Positions 1 through 7,272 of a stretch of DNA of 25,905 bases are shown here, in pieces. Each line of letters starts with the position of its first letter. The stretch's first letter is position 1. A model generated the notes under the pieces. The model saw nothing but the letters and a program-made list of their open reading frames with translations. It was not told the origin of the DNA and ran no database searches. Origin of the DNA: DASVCS01 sp036381495. Its GTDB lineage: Bacteria > Gemmatimonadota > Gemmatimonadetes > Longimicrobiales > RSA9. The DNA lies in contig DASVCS010000137.1 in the NCBI GenBank assembly GCA_036381495.1, positions 1 through 25,905 of the forward strand. Reading direction: 5' to 3'. The position numbers and the translations under genes were made by a program.

Positions 1-54
1 TTCGGCGTCTTCGGCGGCGTGTCCGTGGCGAGTACGACGGTGCCGGGTCGGTGA
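1..54 (+). CDS. C-terminal end of an unidentified protein (partial)
   Basis: The first frame is open from the window edge and ends in TGA after 17 codons (tail ...STTVPGR). It is too short to identify. A Gly/Val-rich stretch would fit a membrane or secreted protein, but this may simply be a chance open frame. It is listed only because a gene could enter from the left. Confidence 0.25.
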   Translation, partial: FGVFGGVSVASTTVPGR

Positions 55-113
55 GGGGCGGTTCGACATCGGCGCACCGTATCCGGGGCGCGGCGTGCAT
101 CGGAATGCCCCTC

Positions 114-142
114 TTGACCCGGGCTCCGGCATTGCTTATGCT
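114..142 (+). promoter_or_regulatory. sigma70-type promoter for the DUF3800 gene
   Basis: TTGACC (114-119) and TATGCT (137-142) are separated by exactly 17 bp, a close match to the housekeeping consensus. The predicted start of transcription, near 149, would leave a leader of about 95 nt before the coding region. The leader contains C- and G-homopolymer runs. Confidence 0.5.
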
Positions 143-241
143 CTGTGTGAAGCACACTTCAAAGGTTCCCCCCCGCCCAAAAAGACCCGGGTGGTCCGCC
201 CGAACAGGGCTAGGCGGGGGGGTCGCTTTTGACCCACCCTC

Positions 242-886
242 GTGCTCATGCCCACCCTTCACATCCACGCCGACGAATCCGGCGACTTGAGATTCGACTC
301 CAGGGGCAGCCGCTTCTATACATTCGCGGCGGCCTGGACCTACGATCCCGCTCCGCTCGCCAGAGAGCTGATCGATCTTCGGTTCTCTCTCCTTCGGGAA
401 GGGGAGAACATCGAACGTTTTCACGCCAACCCGGATCGGAATTGGCTGCGGCGCCGCGTAGTCGACACCATCACGGCCCACGACCGTTGGTCGTGCGCCG
501 CGGTCGTCGTAGACAAGGGCAAACTCTACACGCCACTACAGGATCCGATACGGTTCTATCCGAAGTTCCTGCCGATGGTGTTACGATTCGTTCTCCGCGG
601 CCGCGTGGCGCCGGATACCCATCGCGTCCTCATCTACACCGATCTCATTCCGCTCAACAAGAAGAAGAAAGCCATCGAGAAGGCGATCCACCAATGGTGC
701 GCGCTCGACGTGCCCCGCGATGTGATCTTCCACATCTATCACCATGCGAGCGCGAGCAATGCCTGGCTCCAAGTGGCCGACTACTGTTCCTGGGCGGTCC
801 ACCGGAAGCACGAATACGGGAACACGACCTACTACGACGCCATCCAACCACACCTTGCCGCGCCGGAACTGTTCCTGTGGCCATGA
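242..886 (+). CDS. DUF3800 domain protein
   Basis: 214 aa from a GTG start; an ATG two codons in (248) is an equally good start, and neither has a strong ribosome site. The N-terminus carries the DUF3800 signature D-E-S-G-D (residues 11-15) after a short beta strand. A second acidic residue follows a hydrophobic strand (D134 in IYTD). The C-terminal LQVADYCSWAVHRK segment (176-189) is the other family hallmark. The acidic positions suggest a metal-dependent RNase H-like fold, but that is inference and the family's biochemical role is not established. DUF3800 genes are frequent in accessory or mobile regions. The gene appears monocistronic, with its own promoter and a 3' hairpin. The Lys-rich run at 140-143 is AAG/AAA-rich and locally lower in GC than the surroundings. 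Confidence 0.85.
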   Translation: MLMPTLHIHADESGDLRFDSRGSRFYTFAAAWTYDPAPLARELIDLRFSLLREGENIERFHANPDRNWLRRRVVDTITAHDRWSCAAVVVDKGKLYTPLQDPIRFYPKFLPMVLRFVLRGRVAPDTHRVLIYTDLIPLNKKKKAIEKAIHQWCALDVPRDVIFHIYHHASASNAWLQVADYCSWAVHRKHEYGNTTYYDAIQPHLAAPELFLWP

Positions 887-900
887 CTCGCCCCACCTCA

Positions 901-918
901 CGCCGGGCTTGCCCGGCG
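901..918 (+). terminator. hairpin 3' of the DUF3800 gene
   Basis: CGCCGGGC and GCCCGGCG form a perfect 8-bp inverted repeat around TT, 14 nt after the stop codon. No T-run follows directly, so this is a terminator-like or mRNA-protecting hairpin rather than a canonical intrinsic terminator. Confidence 0.45.
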
Positions 919-953
919 CCTCGGATGGCCCGCGGCCGCGGATCCTGAAAAAG

Positions 954-983
954 GAACTCGTGCGCGAGCGCGTGCGCGAACGG
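954..983 (+). repeat. copy A of an intergenic AACTCGTGCG motif
   Basis: Starts GAACTCGTGCGCG and continues as alternating GCGYG units. Related copies lie at 10117-10142, 21581-21608 and 21641-21675 (minus strand), always 50-120 nt after a stop codon and in the sense orientation. Function unknown. Confidence 0.4.
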
Positions 984-1077
984 CCGCTTCGTGTTCCGGC
1001 GTCCGCGTACAGCGCGCTTGAAGCATTCATCCGAACGCACGGCGTAGCCGGCGTTCGGTCCCCTCGCGCCTCGCCCC

Positions 1078-1119
1078 TTGACGCGAGTTGCGTCGGTCTG
1101 TATGTTGCTGATAACAACA
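1078..1119 (+). promoter_or_regulatory. promoter and palindromic operator of the MarR-led operon
   Basis: TTGACG (1078-1083) and TATGTT (1101-1106) are 17 bp apart. A palindrome TGTTG-N7-CAACA (1103-1119) covers the end of the -10 box and the predicted transcription start near 1113. This is where an autorepressing MarR dimer would be expected to bind. The GTTG/CAAC arms resemble the palindrome found beside the second MarR gene at 25061-25074. Confidence 0.55.
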
Positions 1120-1147
1120 GTTGGGGTCCGCAATACGAGAGCGCGAA

Positions 1148-1756
1148 ATGGCGAGTCCTGCCGAGGCACGAGCCGGTGAACGAACGAACACTGGGCCGGG
1201 CGCCGCACCGAGCACCGGATCGGGCACACCCCCGCCCGCCCTCGCCTTCCACCGCGCGCTGACCGACCTGGTCCGCGTCTATCAGTTCCGCGACCGCGAT
1301 CGGATCTGCTGCTACGACATCTCGGTGACACAGTGCTATGCGCTGGAGGCGGTGGTGCTACGCGGCCCGCTCACGCTGAATGCGCTGGCGGCGGAGCTGT
1401 ACCTGGACAAGAGCACGGCGAGCCGGGTGGCGGATGGGCTGGAGCGGAAGGGCTACGTGGTGCGGGTGCCGAACCCGGAGAGCCGCCGTTCGGTGCTGCT
1501 CGAGGCGACGTCGGCGGGCCGCGCGCTGCACGCGCGGATCGAGGGCGACCTGGTGGCCGAGGAGGAGCGGCTGCTCGCGGAGTTCCCGCCGGAGACGCGC
1601 GCCGCGATGACGCGCGTCCTGGAGCGCCTCGCCCGCGCGGCGGCGGCGCGGATCGATACGACGGGCGGCGCGTGTTGCTGGGTGGGGGCGCCGGCATTGC
1701 CGAGCGAAGCGGATGTCGAATCGAATTCCCGCAAGGGATTGAGGGAGGGGACATGA
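1148..1756 (+). CDS. MarR-family regulator with cysteine pairs
   Basis: 202 aa winged-helix DNA-binding protein. Residues 70-115 are a classic MarR wHTH (LTLNALAAELYLDKSTASRVADGL then the wing, ERKGYVVRVPNPESRR). The chosen ATG (1148) lies just after GAGAGCG; an in-frame TTG at 1121 would add nine residues but starts directly after the operator. Unusual features are C54-C55 and C63 ahead of the recognition fold and a C-terminal C176-C177 pair. Vicinal cysteines are typical of sensors for arsenicals, other soft metals or electrophiles, although no known MarR with exactly this pattern can be named from memory. It leads the operon: the next gene overlaps it as ATGA, and its product probably represses its own promoter until ligand binds the thiols (inference). 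The N-terminal 30 residues are low complexity. Confidence 0.88.
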   Translation: MASPAEARAGERTNTGPGAAPSTGSGTPPPALAFHRALTDLVRVYQFRDRDRICCYDISVTQCYALEAVVLRGPLTLNALAAELYLDKSTASRVADGLERKGYVVRVPNPESRRSVLLEATSAGRALHARIEGDLVAEEERLLAEFPPETRAAMTRVLERLARAAAARIDTTGGACCWVGAPALPSEADVESNSRKGLREGT

Positions 1757-2055
1757 TAGAAGAGCTGCCGATCGCGTGCAGCCTGGATGTGAGCCGGCGG
1801 AGTGCCCGGCGAGTCGACGTGGCGGAGCTGTGGAACGGGGCGACCGCGGTCGAGGATCTCGAGGATGGCGTCGCGATCCGGTTTCCGGGCGACTCCGAGT
1901 GGGTCGGCCGCCTTGCGGAGTTCATCGCGTTCGAGCGGGAATGCTGCCGGTTCCTTCGCTTCGAGGTGATCTGCGAGCAGGCCGGCGGTTCGATCGAGTT
2001 GCGGCTGAGAGGACCCGAGGGAACGAAGGAGTTCGTGAGGGCGTGGCTGCTGTAG
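1753..2055 (+). CDS. 100-aa cysteine-pair protein of the putative metalloid operon
   Basis: Starts at the ATG of an ATGA overlap with the MarR stop, behind GGGAGGGG, so translation is probably coupled. The 100 aa have no signal peptide or membrane segment. The C-terminal half is strongly patterned: WVGRLAEFIAFERECCRFLRFEV (residues 50-72), then alternating strands and GPEGTKEFV (88-96). Cysteines are C9, C64-C65 and C74. No family can be named. The ECCRF pair in a predicted helix-turn, plus a position between a Cys-rich MarR and a Cys-tailed flavoprotein, suggest a thiol-based metalloid or metal-binding accessory protein. This is inference. The spacer to the next gene is about 160 bp and holds repeats. 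Confidence 0.75.
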   Translation: MIEELPIACSLDVSRRSARRVDVAELWNGATAVEDLEDGVAIRFPGDSEWVGRLAEFIAFERECCRFLRFEVICEQAGGSIELRLRGPEGTKEFVRAWLL

Positions 2056-2066
2056 CGGGACGCGTA

Positions 2067-2098
2067 GAGCGGTTCGTCCACGGCTTCGGCGGCCGCTC
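2067..2098 (+). repeat. intergenic stem-loop repeat, copy R0
   Basis: GAGCGGTTCG... ends in GGCCGCTC, with GAGCGG/CCGCTC arms, starting 11 nt after the stop of the upstream gene. It matches the reverse complement of the 9981-10080 copy in its outer arms and in the flanking TTCG and TTCGG blocks, but has a shorter inner stem. It is the plus-strand member of a family otherwise found behind minus-strand genes at 9981, 13946 and 20141. Confidence 0.45.
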
Positions 2099-2118
2099 GG
2101 CCGTTCGTGGCGCGCTGC

Positions 2119-2161
2119 GGCCCGCGTACACGAGTCGGGGCGGCCCGCGTACACGACTCGG
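2119..2161 (+). repeat. 20-bp direct repeat with internal inverted arms
   Basis: Two 20-bp copies (2119-2138 and 2142-2161) of GGCCCGCGTACACGA-S-TCGG differ at a single base and are spaced 23 bp apart. That single change makes CGAGTCG (2131-2137) and CGACTCG (2154-2160) a 7-bp inverted pair. The element sits in the 5' leader of the flavoprotein gene and could be a local duplication or a regulatory hairpin. Confidence 0.6.
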
Positions 2162-2214
2162 AAGTAATGCGACGGCCGCTCTGGATCCCCACGGAGGCGA
2201 AGGCGGAGGAGAAG

Positions 2215-3744
2215 ATGGCAGCCGAGCGGGCGCCGGAGCGCGCGGCGCGGGCCGGCGATGACGCGACAACGTGCACCGGAGATTACGGGATGGCGCGTAC
2301 GGGAGACTACAGGATGGCGCCCACTGGAGATTACCGGACGGCGCACATTGGAGATGACGGGACGGCGGCGGACGACCGGCGGGCGCCGGCGCGGCTCCCG
2401 GTCGCGGTGATCGGCGCGGGTCCGGTCGGGCTCGTCGCGGCGGCGCATCTGGTGGCGCGCGGCGAGGTGCCGGTGGTTTTCGAGGCCGGCGCGGCCGTCG
2501 GCTGGAACATCCGCGAGTGGGCGCACGTGCGCCTGTTCTCGCCCTGGAAGTACCTGACGGACCCGGTGTCGCGGACGCTGCTCGAGCGGGCCGGCTGGAC
2601 GTCGCCGGACCCGGACGCGCTGCCGACGGGCGGAGAGCTGGTGGAGCGGTTCCTCGAGCCGCTGGCGGAGCTGCCGGAGATCGCGCCGTGCGTGCGGCTG
2701 GAGCGGCGCGTCGTCGCCGTGGCGCGGCGCGGGCTGGACAAGATGAAGACGCCGGGGCGCGACGGGGCGCCGTTCGAGCTGGTGGCGCGCGCGCGCGATG
2801 GTGCGGAAGAACGCGTGCTGGCGCGCGCGGTGATCGATGCCTCCGGCACGTGGACCGCGCCGAACCCGATCGGCGCGAACGGACTCGCCGTCCCGGGCGA
2901 GCATGAGCTCGCGGCGCGGATCCGCTACGGCATCCCGGACGTGCTCGGGCGCGAGCGGGCGCGTTACGCGGGGCGGCGGGTGCTGGTGGTGGGGAGCGGG
3001 CACTCGGCGTTCAACGTGCTGCTGGACTTGGCGGAGTTGCGTGCGCGTGCGCACGCCGGTGCCGCCGACCTCGTGTGGGCGGTCCGGCGCGCGGATGTCC
3101 GGCAGCTCTACGGCGGTGGCGAGCGGGACCAGCTCGAGGCGCGCGGGGCGCTGGGCGAGCGGCTCAGGCGGCTGGTGGAGGACGGTGAGGTGCGCTGCGA
3201 GGCCGGGTTCCGGGCGGTGCGCGTCGAGCGGGCGGGCGATGGCGTCGTCGTATACGACGAGGGGGGCCGAGCGATCGGGCCGGTGGACGAGATCGTCGTC
3301 GCGACGGGGTTCCGGCCCGACCTCTCGATCACCCGCGAGCTCCGCCTGCGGCTCGACGACGCGCTCGAGTGCCCCGTCGCGCTCGCGCCGCTGATCGATC
3401 CGAACCTCCACAGTTGCGGCACGGTCTCCCCGCACGGCTTCCGGGAGCTGTCGCACCCGGAGCGGGACTTCTACACGGTCGGGATGAAGAGCTACGGCCG
3501 CGCGCCGACGTTCCTGCTGCTGACCGGCTACGAGCAGGTCCGCTCCGTGGTGTGCGCGCTCACGGGCGACCTCGAGGGCGCCCGCAACGTCGAGCTGGTG
3601 CTGCCGGAGACGGGTGTTTGCGCCACGGACCTCGGTGGGTCGGCGTGCTGCGACGCGGGCGCGGCGCCGCGGCTGGTCGGGCTCGGTGCGGCGGCGTCGG
3701 GCGCGGTCCATGGCGATGCGGGCGGGGGCGCGTGCTGCGCATGA
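2215..3744 (+). CDS. FAD/NAD(P)-dependent monooxygenase-like flavoprotein with Cys-rich tail
   Basis: 509 aa. The start was chosen because ATG 2215 follows a strong GGAGGAG; GTG 2107 and ATG 2167 are possible but would cross the repeat-bearing leader. Residues 14-53 are five tandem octapeptides beginning GD(D/Y). A first Rossmann dinucleotide site follows (GAGPVG, 67-72), then a second one (VVGSGHSA, 258-265), then the ATG-type motif VVATGFRPD (361-369). The order matches flavin-dependent monooxygenases and the two-Rossmann NAD(P)/FAD oxidoreductases found in arsenic islands (ArsO-like). The tail contains C469, the C478-C479 pair and a terminal C507-C508 pair, consistent with soft-metal or arsenical handling. 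No transmembrane segment is seen, so it is probably cytosolic. The stop overlaps the next start as ATGA. The substrate is not deducible; organoarsenical or metalloid redox chemistry is inferred from context. Confidence 0.8.
   Translation: MAAERAPERAARAGDDATTCTGDYGMARTGDYRMAPTGDYRTAHIGDDGTAADDRRAPARLPVAVIGAGPVGLVAAAHLVARGEVPVVFEAGAAVGWNIREWAHVRLFSPWKYLTDPVSRTLLERAGWTSPDPDALPTGGELVERFLEPLAELPEIAPCVRLERRVVAVARRGLDKMKTPGRDGAPFELVARARDGAEERVLARAVIDASGTWTAPNPIGANGLAVPGEHELAARIRYGIPDVLGRERARYAGRRVLVVGSGHSAFNVLLDLAELRARAHAGAADLVWAVRRADVRQLYGGGERDQLEARGALGERLRRLVEDGEVRCEAGFRAVRVERAGDGVVVYDEGGRAIGPVDEIVVATGFRPDLSITRELRLRLDDALECPVALAPLIDPNLHSCGTVSPHGFRELSHPERDFYTVGMKSYGRAPTFLLLTGYEQVRSVVCALTGDLEGARNVELVLPETGVCATDLGGSACCDAGAAPRLVGLGAAASGAVHGDAGGGACCA
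2254..2373 (+). repeat. 5 x 24-bp in-frame tandem repeat
   Basis: Five successive 24-bp units encode GDDATTCT, GDYGMART, GDYRMAPT, GDYRTAHI and GDDGTAAD at the N-terminus of the flavoprotein. The inner three are the most alike at DNA level (GGAGAYTAC core). The outer two have diverged, as in an ageing minisatellite. Copy number may vary between strains. Confidence 0.8.
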
Positions 3745-4367
3745 CCACCGCCCCGCGCATCCGCCCCGCCACACCGGCCGACGCCCCGGCGATCGCCGAG
3801 ATCTACAATGAAGGGATCCGGGACCGGGTCGCGACGTTCGAGACGCGCGAGCGCACTGCGGACGACGTCGCCGCCTGGCTCGGCGCGCCACGCCACCCCG
3901 TGCTCGTCGCGGAGGCGGACGGCGCGGTGGCGGGTTGGATTGCGGCGTCGACGTACCGGGACCGCGTGTGCTACGCGGGCATCGCCGAGTTCTCCGTGTA
4001 CGTCCGCCGGACCGTGCGCGGGCGCGGCATCGGCGAGGCCCTCATGGCCGCGTTCCTCCCCGCCTGCGAGGCGGCCGGGCTCTGGAAGCTGCTCTCGCGC
4101 ATCTTCCCGGAAAACACCGCGTCGCGCGCGCTCTGCCGCCGCCACGGCTTCCGCGAGGTCGGCATCTACGAGAAGCACGCGCGGCTCGACGGTGCGTGGC
4201 GGGACGTCGTGATCGTCGAGCGGCTGCTGGGGGAAGCGCGGGACGGGGGCGATGCGGGCGAGGCGAACCGTGCGGCAGCCGCGGGCGGCCGCGCTGCCGC
4301 CAGCCGTACATCCCGGAGTACCCCGGCCGCGGAGCCCCCGCGCCTCACGTCCCCGCCCGTCCCATGA
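3741..4367 (+). CDS. arsN1: GNAT acetyltransferase, ArsN1-type (arsinothricin/phosphinothricin)
   Basis: 208 aa; ATG overlaps the flavoprotein stop (ATGA). The protein follows the ArsN1/PAT pattern closely: IRPATPADAPAIAEIYNEGI (7-26), RVATFET (29-35), CYAGIAEFSVYV (77-88), acetyl-CoA loop RGRGIG (93-98), SRIFPENTASRALCRRHGF (119-137) and YEKHARLDGAWRDVVIVE (143-160). Family members transfer acetyl from acetyl-CoA to the amino group of arsinothricin or phosphinothricin, which detoxifies them. The preceding Cys-rich genes favour the arsenical substrate. Residues from about 165 onward are an Ala/Arg/Pro-rich tail not needed for the fold. It may be read-through sequence, and its last 23 bp overlap the 3' end of the convergent peptidase gene. 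Confidence 0.85.
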   Translation: MTTAPRIRPATPADAPAIAEIYNEGIRDRVATFETRERTADDVAAWLGAPRHPVLVAEADGAVAGWIAASTYRDRVCYAGIAEFSVYVRRTVRGRGIGEALMAAFLPACEAAGLWKLLSRIFPENTASRALCRRHGFREVGIYEKHARLDGAWRDVVIVERLLGEARDGGDAGEANRAAAAGGRAAASRTSRSTPAAEPPRLTSPPVP

Positions 4368-5799
4368 TCGCCTCGATCTCCGCGAGTTCGCGCGGCGCGC
4401 GCGAGATCCACTCGACGCCCGTGGCCGTGACGATGTAGTCGTCTTCGATGCGGATGCCGATGTCGTCGTAGCGTTCGACGACCGGTCGTACGGCGGCGAT
4501 GAAGGCGCGGTTCTTCGGCGTATCCGGGAGCATGTCGAGGAGGTGCGGCCCGATGTAGATCCCGGGCTCGATGGTGAAGACCTCGCCCTCCTGGAATTTG
4601 CCGGTGACCGAGTAGGAATGGCCGCCGGCGTCGTGGACTTCCAGACCGATGCCGTGGCCCGGGCCGTGGGCCATGTAGAGGAAGGCCTGCGTGCAGCGCA
4701 CGGGCCGTCGTGCGCAGTCCTCGGCCCAGGGCGGGTCGAACGTCGCGTCCGGCGACTGGATGAGGCCGAGCGCGGCGAGGCGTTGGGCGAGGACCTCGCG
4801 GATGGCGGCTTCGCCGGCGGCGACGGGAGCGCCGGGGCGGACCTCGCGTTCGGCGGCGGCCTGGGCGTCGCGGACGATCTGGTAGATCGTGCGCTGTTCG
4901 GGGGTGAAGGTGCCGCCGACCGGGAGTGTGCGGGTGACGTCGGCGGCGTAGCCGTCGTAGAGAGCGCCGACGTCCATGACGACGACGTCGCCGGCCTGCA
5001 TGATGCGGTCGTTGGCGCGGTAGTGGTAGCTGGTCGAGTTGGGTCCGGAGCCGATGATCGAGTGGAAGGATGGTCCCTCGGCGCCGCGGCGGCGGAACTC
5101 GGCGCGGATGAGCGTCTGCATCTCGGCCTCGTTCATGCCGGGCCGGAGGCGGTGCATGGCCTCTTCGAGCGCGGCGGCGGTGATGTCGACGGCCTTGCGG
5201 AGCAGTGCGATCTCGGCCGGGCTCTTGACGACGCGCAGTGCGTCGATGATCGGGTGCGCGTTGCGGACGTCGACGTCGGGGTGCGCCTCGCGGAGCAGTT
5301 CGATGAAGCGGTGTCCGCGGGTGAGCGAGTCGGCGCGCGCGAAGTCGCGGGAGGCGAAGTCCCAGACGGAGTAGACGGGCAGTCCGTCTTCGACGAGTGC
5401 GTCGAGCGTGGGTCGCAGCGCATCCAAGGGCCGCACGCCGAGTCCGAGGCGGGCGACGGTCTCCGCGGAGTCGGGCGGGAACCCGGTGTAGAGCCGGTGG
5501 CGCGGATCGCCGGCCGGCACGTAGAGCATGGCCTGCGCCGGCCGTCCATCGCGAACGACCATGAGGAAGGCGGCATCGGGTGTCTCGAAGCCGGTCAGGT
5601 AGCGGAACGCCGGGAGCTGGCGGTAGTTCGCGGCATCATCCATCGGCTCCGTGGCGCCGAACGCCACGACGACGCCGTCGCCGATCCGTTCGGCCAGTGC
5701 GGCGCGGCGCGCGGCGTACTCGGACTTCGGGATCTGCGCGGCGGCCGGTGCGGCGATGCCGAGCAGCAGGAACGCGGTGAGGAAGCGGGTACGACACAT
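4345..5799 (-). CDS. secreted Xaa-Pro aminopeptidase (M24B)
   Basis: 484 aa. It starts at an ATG preceded by GGAGACG and has a signal peptide (MCRTRFLTAFLLLGIAAPAAAQ) with likely cleavage after AAAQ. An aminopeptidase-P N-terminal domain (about 25-180) precedes the creatinase/pita-bread domain (about 190-475). All five dimetal ligands are visible: D276 (MDVG), D287 (ADVTRT), H382 (GHGIGLEVHD), E411 (TIEPG) and E452 (RIEDD). It should remove N-terminal residues preceding proline from peptides in the periplasm, or outside the cell if exported further. Length is normal for the family, with an insertion around 345-372 containing Cys residues. It is transcribed alone, convergent with arsN1 (23-bp overlap) and divergent from the MBL hydrolase. 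Confidence 0.92.
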   Translation of the reverse strand: MCRTRFLTAFLLLGIAAPAAAQIPKSEYAARRAALAERIGDGVVVAFGATEPMDDAANYRQLPAFRYLTGFETPDAAFLMVVRDGRPAQAMLYVPAGDPRHRLYTGFPPDSAETVARLGLGVRPLDALRPTLDALVEDGLPVYSVWDFASRDFARADSLTRGHRFIELLREAHPDVDVRNAHPIIDALRVVKSPAEIALLRKAVDITAAALEEAMHRLRPGMNEAEMQTLIRAEFRRRGAEGPSFHSIIGSGPNSTSYHYRANDRIMQAGDVVVMDVGALYDGYAADVTRTLPVGGTFTPEQRTIYQIVRDAQAAAEREVRPGAPVAAGEAAIREVLAQRLAALGLIQSPDATFDPPWAEDCARRPVRCTQAFLYMAHGPGHGIGLEVHDAGGHSYSVTGKFQEGEVFTIEPGIYIGPHLLDMLPDTPKNRAFIAAVRPVVERYDDIGIRIEDDYIVTATGVEWISRAPRELAEIEAIMGRAGT

Positions 5800-6117
5800 G
5801 GGCTCGTCTCCATCGGGGGTGCGGCGCCGGGTCCGGGCCGGGCGGGCGCGCGGATCCTCGTGAGTCGCGCGTTCTCGTACGTGCGGATGCGGCGGTCCCC
5901 GGCGCGCGCTGCACTGACGCGGATCCCGCGCGTCCTCGTACGTGCGGATGCGGCCGTTTGATCCGATCCGATCGCGGGATATTGAGCCGCCGGGGCCGGG
6001 AGCGCAATCCCGGTGCGGGCCTCGTGCTGGACAACGGGCGCGTTCCGTTCCATCATGCGTTCGGACACGGCGTGGACGGCGCGCGCCGTCCTTCACGGAC
6101 CCACGCGGAGGCGGATC
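5800..6117. other. divergent intergenic region with a 61-bp-spaced repeat
   Basis: No gene is seen in this 318-bp spacer between the divergent peptidase and MBL genes. A 27-bp sequence with core TCGTACGTGCGGATGCGGC occurs at 5867-5893 and 5928-5954 with one mismatch; the GCGCGGATCC-like flank also recurs. No convincing promoter could be assigned to either gene. Confidence 0.6.
5867..5954 (+). repeat. 27-bp direct repeat pair
   Basis: Copies 5867-5893 and 5928-5954 differ by one base (GTTC versus GTCC) and are 61 bp apart. The core CTCGTACGTGCGG resembles the AACTCGTRCG motif seen 3' of genes elsewhere in the window, so it may be a variant of the same dispersed element. Confidence 0.6.
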
Positions 6118-7119
6118 ATGGAACCGGATGCGGTCGATCGGCGGACCTTCGTGGCGGCGCTGGGCTCCTGCACGGCGCACCTCTTCTTCACACTCGGCGC
6201 GGCGACGGCGGGCGCGCGGCGGCTCTTCGCGGCGCCGCGCGGAAATCCCGTGATCGGCCGGGAGCCGTGGGGCCGGCTCGAGAAGCTGACCGAAGGCGCG
6301 TGGGCGCTCATCTCGACGCCGTTGGCGGGCGGGCCGGACGCGATGCGGACGATCTCGAACGGCGGGATCATCGCCGGCCGCGAGGGGGTGGCGGTGGTCG
6401 AGGGGCTGGGCTCCGAGCAGGGCGCGCGCTGGCTGGCGGACGCGGCGCTCGAGCTGACCGGCCGGTGGCCGACGCACGTGATCCTCACGCACTACCACTC
6501 CGACCACTCGAACGGCCTGGCTGCGTTCCGGACGGAAGGACGGACGCCGCTCTACTACTCGACGACGAAGACGCGCGAGGACCTCGTGGCGAGCGTGCGG
6601 GACCGGGATCGGCCGTCCTCGGCCGTCGCGACGCTCCGCGCCGAACGCGTCACGCTCGTGGACGCGGAGGCCGTGACGCTCGACCTGGGCGGCCGCCGGC
6701 TGCGCATCGTGCCGCGCGCCGGACACACGCGCAGCGACCTCGTCGTCATCCTCGAAGACCCGCACCTCGTCTGGTGCGGCGACCTGGTGTGGAACGGCCT
6801 GTTCCCGAATTACATCGACGCGCGGCCGTCGGAACTCTCCCGCCACGTGCGCGCGCTGCGCGGCGAGCCGGCCGAGCGCTGGGTCCCCGGCCACGGATCG
6901 CTCGCCGATGCGGGCGCCCTCGACGTCTACCTCGCCCTGCTCGACGACGTCGAGGCCGCCGCCCGCCGCGGCCTCGAGGCCGGCCGGCCGGTCGAAGTCA
7001 TTGCTCGCGACTACCACCCGCCCGCCGGACTGGGCGAGTGGGTGCTCTTCTCGCCCCGGTACTACGAGACCGCGTTCCGCGCATGGGCGCGAGAGCTCGG
7101 CGGAGGCGCGACGGAGTAG
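6118..7119 (+). CDS. metallo-beta-lactamase-fold hydrolase, Tat-type signal
   Basis: 333 aa; ATG follows GGAGG with ideal spacing. The N-terminus DRRTFVAALG then a hydrophobic stretch (7-35) resembles a twin-arginine signal, so the enzyme is probably exported folded with its metals. Zinc ligands are all present: H125-x-H127-x-D129-H130 (HYHSDH), H203 (AGHT), D222 (CGDLVW) and H259 (PGHG). This layout is that of glyoxalase II / SoxH / quinoprotein-relay-like MBL proteins rather than true beta-lactamases. The C-terminus (about 265-333) is helical, as in the SoxH/relay group. The substrate is unknown. It is convergent with fabH. Confidence 0.88.
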   Translation: MEPDAVDRRTFVAALGSCTAHLFFTLGAATAGARRLFAAPRGNPVIGREPWGRLEKLTEGAWALISTPLAGGPDAMRTISNGGIIAGREGVAVVEGLGSEQGARWLADAALELTGRWPTHVILTHYHSDHSNGLAAFRTEGRTPLYYSTTKTREDLVASVRDRDRPSSAVATLRAERVTLVDAEAVTLDLGGRRLRIVPRAGHTRSDLVVILEDPHLVWCGDLVWNGLFPNYIDARPSELSRHVRALRGEPAERWVPGHGSLADAGALDVYLALLDDVEAAARRGLEAGRPVEVIARDYHPPAGLGEWVLFSPRYYETAFRAWARELGGGATE

Positions 7120-7241
7120 CACCGCCACCCCCGGCTGCCACGGCCCGCTCGACGCCGGCGAGCGCCACGTCCACGGCGGGCGCCGGCACTGCGGCCGGGA
7201 TCGCGCCGCACGGGATCATGGGCGGGCAGCTCCGTCGGCTC

Positions 7242-7272
7242 CGGCGCCACGGCGGGCGGCGGCCCGGCGCCG
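7242..7272. terminator. hairpin between convergent MBL and fabH genes
   Basis: CGGCGCC (7242-7248) and GGCGCCG (7266-7272) are perfect inverted arms around 17 nt, ending right at the fabH stop codon. It could serve both converging transcripts. There is no T-run, so support is moderate. Confidence 0.35.

Noticed and set aside
1453..3891. Very long open frame on the minus strand opposite the metalloid operon
   Set aside because: Arg/Ala/Pro-rich with no domain motifs; it mirrors genes with clear families, ribosome sites and ATGA coupling on the plus strand. High GC removes stop codons from antisense frames.
4252..5961. Long plus-strand open frame opposite the M24 peptidase
   Set aside because: No recognisable fold, while the minus strand carries a complete peptidase with all metal ligands.
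7120..7241. Short plus-strand frames after the MBL gene
   Set aside because: No ribosome site or homology pattern; GC-rich spacer between convergent genes.
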